The notes under the pieces: generated by a model
Seen by the model: the letters and a program-made list of their open reading frames with translations, nothing else
Told to the model about the DNA's origin: nothing
Databases searched by the model: none
Shown here: positions 1 to 5,397 of the stretch, piece after piece
Numbering within the stretch: position 1 is the first letter of the stretch
Layout: each line of letters begins with the position of its first letter
Origin: Myxococcales bacterium
GTDB taxonomy: Bacteria; Myxococcota; Myxococcia; Myxococcales; Myxococcaceae
DNA: 6,312 nt
NCBI GenBank assembly: GCA_003153055.1
Contig: PMBV01000384.1
Location: 1-6,312 of the forward strand
Direction of reading: 5' to 3'
Translations under genes and position numbers: made by a program

Positions 1-121
1 AGAGCCGTCCCTACCGCCACTCGAAGAGACGCCCAGAGTGGAGTGCGGCCCACTGCGGATGAGCGGTGCCTCAGCCTCCGTTCCGACCCCAGCGGAGCCC
101 ACACACCATTAGACTCGCCCC
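1..121. other. Unassigned leading region, possible tail of an upstream gene
   Basis: No gene can be assigned with confidence. One + strand frame is open from base 2 to a TAG at 110-112 and would end in a Pro/Ser/Thr-rich tail of 36 residues. Another + frame closes with TGA at 60-62. The first shows about 69% G/C at third positions by hand count, lower than the neighbouring genes, so it may be the C-terminal tail of an upstream protein or non-coding leader DNA. The TAG at 110-112 is in frame with the DedA gene that follows and limits where that gene can start. No clear -35/-10 pair for the DedA gene was found. Confidence 0.25.
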
Positions 122-739
122 GTGGTCCACCACATCGACTCCCTCATTCAATCCCTAGGCCCCTTCGGCTACCTCGTCCTGGGCCTGGCCGCGCTCATCG
201 AGTACCTCTTCCCTCCCTTCCCAGGCGATTCCATCACCCTGTTGGGAGGCGCCTACGTGGCCCGCGACGAGCGCTCCATGCCCCTCGTCATTCTCGCCCT
301 CACCCTCGGCAGCATGGGAGGCATCGCCGTCACCTGGCTCCTCGGTTTCGCCATCGCCGGAAAGGTCTCCACCCTCGACGAGAACAAGACCATCCTCGGC
401 CTCAAGGTCGGGCAGCTCCGCAAGGCCCAGGCCCTCATGCTCGAGAAGGGCGCCTGGCTCCTCGTATCGAACCGCTTCATCCCCAGCTTCCGGGCGATCG
501 TCTTCGTCGCCGCCGGCGCCTCGGGAGTTCCCTTATCTCGAGCCCTGTTCCTCGGGGTGGTGTCCGCCCTCGCCTGGAACACGCTCCTCGTCACCGTGGG
601 CTTCACGTTCGGTGATAACGCCGAGCGCATCGAGCGCTTCTTCGTCACCTACCGCAATACCGCTCTCGTTCTCGTCGGTCTCGTGGCCCTGGGCCTCGTT
701 GCCCGCGCCCTCTGGCGCAGGAGCCGAGCGCCCCCCTGA
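122..739 (+). CDS. DedA family (SNARE-associated/VTT domain) inner membrane protein
   Basis: This is a 205-aa polytopic inner membrane protein of the DedA family. Members act in membrane homeostasis, and some recycle undecaprenyl phosphate across the membrane; the substrate here is not shown by sequence. Family hallmarks are visible. A first re-entrant segment carries E27 and a Pro-rich P31-P32-F-P34-G-D motif, followed by a GG turn at 42-43. The second motif R118-F-I-P121-S-F-R124 precedes a small-residue stretch ending in G135-V-P137. The C-terminal helices include an A-W-N segment and a GFTFG turn, then a basic RR end. The length fits the family. The start is GTG at 122: an in-frame TAG lies at 110-112 and there is no earlier start codon. 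No Shine-Dalgarno sequence precedes it, so the message may be leaderless or have a very short leader. It is convergent with rpsT, with 51 bp between stop codons. The family call is firm; the substrate is unknown. Confidence 0.9.
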   Translation: MVHHIDSLIQSLGPFGYLVLGLAALIEYLFPPFPGDSITLLGGAYVARDERSMPLVILALTLGSMGGIAVTWLLGFAIAGKVSTLDENKTILGLKVGQLRKAQALMLEKGAWLLVSNRFIPSFRAIVFVAAGASGVPLSRALFLGVVSALAWNTLLVTVGFTFGDNAERIERFFVTYRNTALVLVGLVALGLVARALWRRSRAPP

Positions 740-754
740 AGCTCACACGCTTCC

Positions 755-780
755 CGTGGGGGCGGGCGGCCATCGCCACG
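755..780. terminator. Weak hairpin in the convergent dedA-like/rpsT gap
   Basis: The 51-bp gap between the two convergent stop codons holds an inverted repeat, CGTGG (755-759) with CCACG (776-780). Alternative GGCG/CGCC pairing (761-764 with 774-777) lies inside it. Its position suits a shared terminator, but there is no T-run on either strand and the stem is only 5 bp, so it is not a convincing intrinsic terminator. Confidence 0.22.
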
Positions 781-790
781 CAGCTGCTGA

Positions 791-1048
791 TTACTTCGCG
801 GCGAGCTGGTTCAGCCGGGACACGTGCCGGCTGGCGTTCTTTGAGTGCAGCACGCCCTTGGCCGCCGCCTTGTCGAGGGCCGTCGTGGCCGCGACCACCG
901 CGGACTTGGCCTTCTCTTTGTCTCCACCAGCAATGGCCTCGCGGGCCTTCTTGAGGGCGGTCTTCACCGAGCTCTTGACGGCGGTGTTGCGGGCGTTGCG
1001 CTTGAGCGCCTTGCGGTTGCGCTTGACGGCGGAATGGGTATTGGCCAC
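791..1048 (-). CDS. rpsT: Small ribosomal subunit protein bS20
   Basis: This gene encodes an 85-aa, very basic protein that is recognisable as S20, a primary 16S rRNA-binding protein of the 30S subunit. The N-terminus (MANTHSAVKRNRKALKRN) is the typical S20 start. It is followed by the family's alanine/lysine-rich helices and a C-terminal part containing a KGVLHSKNASR segment. The length matches the family (about 85-90 aa). The start codon is GTG, fixed by the conserved MANT opening and by a strong AAGGAG five bases upstream. S20 is made from a non-AUG start in E. coli too (UUG), where the weak initiator has been linked to autogenous control; a similar role here is inference. Its own promoter lies in the 72-bp gap behind mazG, so it is probably transcribed independently as well as by read-through. 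Confidence 0.97.
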   Translation of the reverse strand: MANTHSAVKRNRKALKRNARNTAVKSSVKTALKKAREAIAGGDKEKAKSAVVAATTALDKAAAKGVLHSKNASRHVSRLNQLAAK

Positions 1049-1053
1049 GGATT

Positions 1054-1059
1054 CTCCTT
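1054..1059 (-). promoter_or_regulatory. Shine-Dalgarno site of rpsT
   Basis: On the minus strand AAGGAG stands 5 nt before the GTG start codon. It is a near-perfect anti-16S match and settles the GTG as the start despite the absence of ATG. It is one of the strongest ribosome-binding sites in the window, as expected for a ribosomal protein gene. Confidence 0.85.
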
Positions 1060-1084
1060 ACGAAAGCAATACAGCGAGGACGCG

Positions 1085-1114
1085 CGCATACACGGCGGGG
1101 CCGAGTGGGGTCAA
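1085..1114 (-). promoter_or_regulatory. Probable sigma-70-type promoter of rpsT
   Basis: Read on the minus strand, TTGACC (1114-1109) is followed after 18 nt by TATGCG (1090-1085). The -35 matches the TTGACA consensus in 5 of 6 positions; the -10 is weaker. Transcription would begin near 1078, giving a leader of about 30 nt that includes the AAGGAG site. The element lies in the gap between the mazG stop and the rpsT start. It is the best promoter-like pair seen in the window. Confidence 0.55.
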
Positions 1115-1120
1115 GGCGGA

Positions 1121-1948
1121 TCAGCCTGGAGGTAGCCGTCCGGCCTTCTCCTCCACCTTCGCCTCGTCCCACAACCGGTCCATCTGCTCCAGGGTGCCCC
1201 CCCCAAACGGCACTCCCTGGGCCTCGAGCCCCCGCTCCACCGCCTTGAACCGGGCGGTAAAGCGCTTGATGGTGCCTCGCAGAGCATCTTCGGGGGCGAT
1301 CTTGACGTGCCGGCCGACGTTGGCCAGGGCGAACAACACGTCACCCAGCTCGTGCTCGATGGCATCCCGGTCCCCCGAGGCGATGGCCTCGTCGAGCTCC
1401 CCCAGCTCCTCGTCGACCTTGGCCCGCACGTCCTTCATGTCGCTCCAGTCGAAGCCGATACGCGAGGCCTTCTCGGTCAGCCGCTCGGCCCGCTGCAGCG
1501 CCGGGGCTCCAGAGGGCACCCCGTCCAGCACGCTCCCGACGTGACCGTTCTTCTTCTTTCGCTCCTCGGCCTTCAGCCGCGCCCAGTTCTCCAGCACCTG
1601 AGTGGTCCCTGAGACCGCCCGGTCGCCGAAGACGTGGGGGTGCCGCCGCTCGATCTTGTCCGACACCGCGTTGGCGATGGCCGCGAAGTCGAAGGCTTGT
1701 TGCTCCGAGGCGAGCTGGGCGTGAAAGACGATTTGAAACAGCAGATCCCCCAGCTCCTCGGCCAGCGGACCCCAGGGCCCTCCGAAGGCAACGCGATCCA
1801 TCTCGTCGAGCACCTCGTAGCACTCCTCGATGAGGTAGGGCCGCAGGCTGCGCAAGTCCTGCTCGCGGTCCCACGGACAGCCGCCCGGGGCGCGCAATCT
1901 TCGCATGATTTCAACCAGCCGCTCGATGGCTGCTCCGGTGTCGCTCAT
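1121..1948 (-). CDS. mazG: Nucleoside triphosphate pyrophosphohydrolase MazG
   Basis: This 275-aa cytoplasmic enzyme hydrolyses (d)NTPs to NMP and pyrophosphate. It helps clear aberrant nucleotides and, in E. coli, has been tied to (p)ppGpp levels. Two tandem all-alpha MazG domains are visible. The N-terminal domain has the G-G-C24-P-W-D27 signature and the metal-binding pattern E41-E42-x2-E45 with E65-x2-D68, then an RRHPHVF segment at 101-107. The C-terminal domain repeats the pattern as E180-E181-x2-E184 and E200-x2-D203, preceded by R-I-G-F-D-W (163-168) and followed by the usual N-V-G-R-H (210-214) segment. All predicted metal ligands are present in both domains. Length matches two-domain MazG proteins (about 260-280 aa). 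ATG at 1948 lacks a Shine-Dalgarno sequence, and a -10-like TATATG lies only 7 nt upstream, so a leaderless message is possible. It lies 72 bp upstream of rpsT on the same strand. Confidence 0.95.
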   Translation of the reverse strand: MSDTGAAIERLVEIMRRLRAPGGCPWDREQDLRSLRPYLIEECYEVLDEMDRVAFGGPWGPLAEELGDLLFQIVFHAQLASEQQAFDFAAIANAVSDKIERRHPHVFGDRAVSGTTQVLENWARLKAEERKKKNGHVGSVLDGVPSGAPALQRAERLTEKASRIGFDWSDMKDVRAKVDEELGELDEAIASGDRDAIEHELGDVLFALANVGRHVKIAPEDALRGTIKRFTARFKAVERGLEAQGVPFGGGTLEQMDRLWDEAKVEEKAGRLPPG

Positions 1949-1955
1949 GTAGGCG

Positions 1956-1961
1956 CATATA
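1956..1961 (-). promoter_or_regulatory. Possible -10 element of mazG (leaderless start)
   Basis: On the minus strand TATATG ends 7 nt before the mazG ATG. With usual spacing, the first transcribed base would fall at or next to the A of the start codon, consistent with the lack of any Shine-Dalgarno sequence. No matching -35 was found 16-18 nt upstream, so this remains a weak call. Confidence 0.3.
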
Positions 1962-1981
1962 GCTCGAGTCGCAGGCCTCCG

Positions 1982-1996
1982 CGCGAAGTGCTCGCG
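1982..1996. repeat. Small inverted repeat in the divergent mazG/TPR intergenic region
   Basis: CGCGA (1982-1986) and TCGCG (1992-1996) form a perfect 5-bp dyad around AGTGC. It sits in the 84-bp region between the divergent mazG and TPR-protein genes, where an operator controlling both could lie. Short GC-rich dyads occur often by chance in such DNA. No convincing promoter for the TPR gene was seen in this region. Confidence 0.25.
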
Positions 1997-2032
1997 GGGT
2001 TGTCAGGGCTTGGCTAACGTCGCCGCTTCCCG

Positions 2033-4150
2033 ATGGTGACTCCTCGGCGGTCCCTCTTCCTGGCAATGCTGGCGCTTACCAGCTCGGCCAATGCCCAGGT
2101 CGAGCTGGTCGACCCCGACGCGCCCACCGTCCGAGCTCCCAAGTCACGACCCAAGGCCCCGCCGCCCGATGAGGTCGACGCCGATCCACAGGAGCCCGAC
2201 GCCGTCGAGCCGCCCACCGAGCCCACGGTTCGGCCGGCCAAGGCTCCCACCTCGAAGGAAAGCCCCGCGCCCCCGGCCGACTCGAAGCGGCGCGAGGCCG
2301 AGCACCACCTCGACAAGCCCCCCGAGCCCCTGAAACTCGAGCGGGTGAGCGACGCCGATTTGGAGCAGGCCTGGCTCCGGTGGAAGAAGGTCGAGGGCGG
2401 CTCGAACATCAAGGCCGAGCAAGCGGCCCGGGCCGGCCTGGTAGCGCTGAAGAAGACCGTGGGTGCCTCCGACCTCGAGCCCTGGGCGATGGGCCTGCTC
2501 CGCGCTTCGGCGGCCCACGAGGCCAAAGGCGACTCGGGCGCCGCCGTGGAGTTGGCGATGACCGCGGCCGAGCTGGCCCCGTCGCTCCCGGCGGCCTGGT
2601 CGGGGCTCGCCCGCGCCTACTTCGAGGCCGACCCCAGCGACCTGGGGCGCTTTCTCTCGGCCATGGGAGCGGCCGCCTCGCGAGAGCTGGTCGAGCCCCG
2701 CTACCGGCGGGCGGCGATGGCCGACGTGGCGACCGTCTTCCTGGTGGCGTGGCTCCTCACCTCGGCGGCGGTGGTGTTGGTGCTCTTCGCGCGGCGGGCC
2801 TACTACTTCCTCTACGACTTCCACTTCCTCTTTCCCCGGGCGGCGGCGCGCTGGCAGACCACCTCCGCGGCCCTGCTGCTGTTGAGCCTTCCCCTGGTGT
2901 TTCGCATGGGGGTGGCTCCAGTGCTGCTGGGGTTCTTCGCCGCCTCCGCGCTCTACCTCTCGGTGAGGGAGCGACTGGTGGCCGCGATGCTCATCGCCTC
3001 GCTGGGGCTGGTCCCGACCCTCGGAGCCCTCACGGTGGAGGCCACGGCCTTCGCCGAGACCCCGGCGGCCACCCTGGCGGCCATCGAGCGGGGGGGCACG
3101 GTCGAGCCGGCCGCGCGGCGACTCGAGGCCCTGGCCGCCGAGGACAAGGCCGGCTTTGCCGAGCTCTACGTCTTGGGCCGCCACCACCTGCGGAGGGGGC
3201 AACTCGACAAGGCCATTGGCTCGCTGCGGAAGGCGCTGGCGATGAAGCCCGACGACGTGGGCGCGCGGGTCAACATGGGGGTCGCCTTCTTCTTGATGGG
3301 AGACCTCGAGAACTCCCGGGCCGTGCTCGAGGCCGTCACCAAGGACCACCGCACCGCCGCAGGGCTGTACGACCTGGGGCGGGTGTACCAGCGGCGGGTG
3401 GCGGTGTACGGCGAGAGCGCGGCGGCCGAGGTCGACAAGGGCATGTCGGCCCTCGCCCAGGCGGCGGAGCTCGACCCGAGCCTCCCCCGGCCGTCGAGCG
3501 AGGAGCGGCCTTTTGAGCTCGGCGCCAACCAGCTCGTGCGCACCGTGCCGCTCGACCCCGAGCTGCTCCTCGCGCAGGCGTCGGCGGCAGACGCGGCCAC
3601 CCGGGTGCGCTCCCAACTCACCCACCTGGTGCTGGGCGAGCTGCCCGAGCCCGTGGGGCCCCTGTACCCGCTGGTGCTGGCGGCGCTCCTGTTCGCCCTC
3701 GGGTTCATGGGCCCGACGCTCCAGGTGTCCAAGGAGTGCACCCGTTGTGGCATGGCCGTCAGCACCCGGGGCGACCCCGACGTCTCGAGAGGGAGCCCCA
3801 TGTGCACCCAATGCATCAACGTCTTCGCCAAGAAGAACGTGGTGGCCCCTTCGCTCAAGGTGCGCAAGCAGCTCGAGGTGGCCCGCTACGCCGCCCGGCG
3901 GGAGCGCACCGCGCTGGTGCTGGGCGCGCTGTGTGCCGGCATGGGCCAGGTGTTCTCGGGGGCGACGGTGAGGGGCGCCGTGTTCGCCTTCTCGTTCTTC
4001 TCGACGGTGGTGTTCGCCGTCTTTCGGCAGGGCGTCTTGCGGGCGCCCTATGACGCCGTCCCGGGCGTGCTCAAGCTGGGCCCCCTGGTGGCCGTCGCGC
4101 TGGTGATGTACCTGGGCTCACTGCGCGAGCTGCGCAAGGGGCAAGGGTAG
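2033..4150 (+). CDS. Multi-domain TPR membrane protein with four-cysteine zinc-ribbon-like motif
   Basis: No named protein is recognised. The 705 residues read, in order: a Sec signal peptide (basic T-P-R-R, hydrophobic core 7-18, S-A-N-A21 before Q22); a proline- and acid-rich stretch, about 22-100; a soluble alpha-helical Ala-rich part, about 105-225; a membrane block with helices near 233-253, 276-290, 294-311 and 315-335; TPR-type helical repeats at about 374-407 and 408-441, with a degenerate third to about 490; a membrane helix at 544-563; C569-x2-C572-x18-C591-x2-C594, which looks like a zinc ribbon; and a C-terminal hydrophobic part with G-x-G-Q-x2-x-G spacing (636-643) and helices near 646-664 and 683-697. 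Basic loops at 254-275, 310-315 and 595-625 suggest those parts are cytoplasmic, which would put the TPRs in the periplasm and the cysteines inside. ATG 2033 is the first start after an in-frame TAA at 2015-2017. There is no Shine-Dalgarno sequence. The stop is 2 bp from the next gene. Function unknown; a scaffold in an envelope complex is a guess. Confidence 0.85.
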   Translation: MVTPRRSLFLAMLALTSSANAQVELVDPDAPTVRAPKSRPKAPPPDEVDADPQEPDAVEPPTEPTVRPAKAPTSKESPAPPADSKRREAEHHLDKPPEPLKLERVSDADLEQAWLRWKKVEGGSNIKAEQAARAGLVALKKTVGASDLEPWAMGLLRASAAHEAKGDSGAAVELAMTAAELAPSLPAAWSGLARAYFEADPSDLGRFLSAMGAAASRELVEPRYRRAAMADVATVFLVAWLLTSAAVVLVLFARRAYYFLYDFHFLFPRAAARWQTTSAALLLLSLPLVFRMGVAPVLLGFFAASALYLSVRERLVAAMLIASLGLVPTLGALTVEATAFAETPAATLAAIERGGTVEPAARRLEALAAEDKAGFAELYVLGRHHLRRGQLDKAIGSLRKALAMKPDDVGARVNMGVAFFLMGDLENSRAVLEAVTKDHRTAAGLYDLGRVYQRRVAVYGESAAAEVDKGMSALAQAAELDPSLPRPSSEERPFELGANQLVRTVPLDPELLLAQASAADAATRVRSQLTHLVLGELPEPVGPLYPLVLAALLFALGFMGPTLQVSKECTRCGMAVSTRGDPDVSRGSPMCTQCINVFAKKNVVAPSLKVRKQLEVARYAARRERTALVLGALCAGMGQVFSGATVRGAVFAFSFFSTVVFAVFRQGVLRAPYDAVPGVLKLGPLVAVALVMYLGSLRELRKGQG

Positions 4151-4152
4151 CC

Positions 4153-5325
4153 ATGGCGCTCAAGGGCACCCTCAAAGACTTCGGCATCGCCGACATTCTC
4201 CAGCTCATCGGGCAGCAGCAGAAGACGGGCGAGCTGACCGTGACGTTCAAGGGTGACGCCGTCACGGTGACGTTCAAAGACGGCAACATCATTCGGGCTG
4301 AGTCGGCCTCGCGCAACAAGAAGACGCTCATCGGCATGATGCTGGTGCGGGCCGGCCTCATCGACGAGGCCCAGCTGCAGATGGCCCTCGACACCCAGAA
4401 GCGCACACTCCAGCGGCTGGGCGACGTGCTGGTGAGCAGCGGCTTCATCGCGGCCGAGAAGTTCAGAGACGTGGTTCAGCTGAAGACCAGCGAGACCCTG
4501 TTTCGGCTCTTCACCTGGCACAGCGGCAACTACGAGTTCGAGCAGAAGGAAGTCGAGGTCGACCCCGCGGCGGCGCCGCTTCGAGCTGAGTCGGTGTTGA
4601 TGGAGGGCTTCCGTCGGGTCGATGAGTGGCCCGTGGTCCGCAAGCGCATCACCAGCTTGCAGATGACCTTCGAGCGGCGCCGAGAGCTGCCCCCGCCGCA
4701 GCTGACCCGCGATGACTTCGATGCCGCGCTCGACGACGCCTTCGAGGAAGGCCGCGAGGAGCCCGCCAAGGGAGAATTCCAGTCGATCGGCGAGTCGGAG
4801 CGCACCTGCTTCCTGCTCGCCGAGCCGGGGCGAACCGTGCAGCGCATCGTCGAGCTGTCGTGCCTGGGCGAATTCGAGACCGCCAAGGCGCTGAGCACCC
4901 TGGTGAACCTCGACTACCTGGGGACGCTGCCGCCTCGCACCAAGGGCGGCGACGACTTCGAGACCGATAGTCGGGCCTCGGCAGTGCTGGGCGCCGCGGG
5001 CCGTATCGCACTGACGATGGTCGTGCTGGGCGGGGTGGTTTTGATTGGGAGCCGGCTTGATTTTGGGTCGGTGCGGCTGGGCCCGAACGCCACGACGTAT
5101 ACGGATCCAGCCGCCCAACGCTTCGTCGGCCGCCAGCAGGTCACTCGCATCGAGGCGGCCCTCGAGGTCCATCGGCTCGAGAAGGGTGACTTGCCGAATA
5201 CGCTGGGGGAGTTGGTCGAGGAGGGGCTCCTCGCGCCAGATGATCTCCGGTACCCATGGAGGGATGAGTATTTCTATAGGCGGCAGGGTGAAGGGGCGTT
5301 CGTGTTGCTGCCCCCGCTGCGGTAA
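4153..5325 (+). CDS. DUF4388/GspE-N-like protein with one membrane helix and pseudopilin-like C-terminus
   Basis: This 390-aa protein opens with a DUF4388 domain (about 4-52: K-G-T-L, then D-I-L-Q-L, T-G-E-L and a beta-hairpin repeat V-T-F-K). Two helical repeats of the type found at the N-terminus of GspE/MshE ATPases follow, at about 59-82 and 88-111, each with an L-x-G-x-x-L core and a downstream leucine/glutamine pattern. Next is the DUF4388-type closing segment L-F-R-L-F-T-W-H-S-G-N-Y-E-F (116-129). An acidic linker (about 185-215) and a helical part lead to a single membrane helix at about 285-300. The tail (329-390) has a helix, then K-G-D-L-P and a P-W-R-D-E-Y-F-Y motif, like the folded end of type II secretion major pseudopilins (GspG). 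No prepilin cleavage site precedes the membrane helix, and no ATPase domain is present. ATG 4153 follows the TPR gene by 2 bp and has a weak purine-rich CAAGGG site within that gene's end, pointing to one operon and coupled translation. The domain calls at the N-terminus are good; the pseudopilin resemblance is by eye. Function unknown. Confidence 0.85.
   Translation: MALKGTLKDFGIADILQLIGQQQKTGELTVTFKGDAVTVTFKDGNIIRAESASRNKKTLIGMMLVRAGLIDEAQLQMALDTQKRTLQRLGDVLVSSGFIAAEKFRDVVQLKTSETLFRLFTWHSGNYEFEQKEVEVDPAAAPLRAESVLMEGFRRVDEWPVVRKRITSLQMTFERRRELPPPQLTRDDFDAALDDAFEEGREEPAKGEFQSIGESERTCFLLAEPGRTVQRIVELSCLGEFETAKALSTLVNLDYLGTLPPRTKGGDDFETDSRASAVLGAAGRIALTMVVLGGVVLIGSRLDFGSVRLGPNATTYTDPAAQRFVGRQQVTRIEAALEVHRLEKGDLPNTLGELVEEGLLAPDDLRYPWRDEYFYRRQGEGAFVLLPPLR
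4240..4277 (+). repeat. Short direct and inverted repeats inside the DUF4388 coding region
   Basis: GTGACGTTCAA occurs at 4240-4250 and again at 4267-4277, 27 nt (nine codons) apart. Between them GTGACG (4253-4258) faces CGTCAC (4260-4265) as a perfect 6-bp dyad with a one-base centre. The direct repeat encodes V-T-F-K twice, the two strands of a probable beta-hairpin, so protein structure largely explains it. Confidence 0.6.
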
Positions 5326-5343
5326 TGGTGATGGGAGCCTCTC

Positions 5344-5371
5344 CGCGGTGCGCAGCCCGGCCTACGCCGCG
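5344..5371 (+). terminator. Weak hairpin after the DUF4388 gene
   Basis: CGCGGTG (5344-5350) can pair with CGCCGCG (5365-5371) over 7 bp, including one G-U pair, with a 14-nt loop. It lies in the 72-bp gap between the DUF4388 gene and the haem-binding gene and could mark the end of the TPR/DUF4388 unit. There is no T-run after it, so read-through into the next gene is equally possible. Confidence 0.2.
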
Positions 5372-5383
5372 CGAATCTCGTGT

Positions 5384-5390
5384 AAGGTGG
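5384..5390 (+). promoter_or_regulatory. Shine-Dalgarno site of the haem-binding protein gene
   Basis: AAGGTGG ends 7 nt before the ATG at 5398. It is a good match at good spacing and supports this start codon. Confidence 0.7.
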
Positions 5391-5397
5391 GCGGTCT

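Noticed and set aside
43..615. A 190-codon + strand frame overlapping the DedA gene
   Set aside because: Its product is an Arg/Pro/His-rich shadow; the DedA frame has the family's conserved E, P and R residues and membrane helices.
612..1544. A 310-codon + strand frame across the end of the DedA gene, rpsT and mazG
   Set aside because: It is antisense to two clearly recognisable genes and reads as Ser/Ala/Arg-rich shadow sequence.
2000..2020. TTGTCA with TAACGT as a promoter for the TPR gene
   Set aside because: The gap between them is only 9 bases, far short of the 16-18 needed.
2011..2032. A sigma-54-type promoter (TGGC...GC) ahead of the TPR gene
   Set aside because: The GG-to-GC spacing is off by one base, and the site would sit only a few bases before the ATG.
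2380..3516. A 378-codon + strand frame overlapping the TPR gene
   Set aside because: It is a Gly/Arg-rich shifted reading of the same DNA with no domain signature.
2144..3811. A 555-codon open frame on the minus strand opposite the TPR gene
   Set aside because: Its translation is low-complexity, rich in Gly, Arg, Glu and His, as expected from the reverse of a GC-rich gene. The + strand frame has a signal peptide, TPRs and membrane helices.
4327..4485. Cyclic di-GMP binding by the GspE-N-like repeats
   Set aside because: The arginine of the R-L-G core appears only in the second repeat (R88); the first has T-L-I-G. The two-motif binding pattern of MshEN domains is not clearly met, so binding is not claimed.
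4048..5172. A 374-codon minus-strand frame opposite the DUF4388 gene
   Set aside because: No recognisable motifs; the + strand carries well-formed DUF4388 and GspE-N-like domains.
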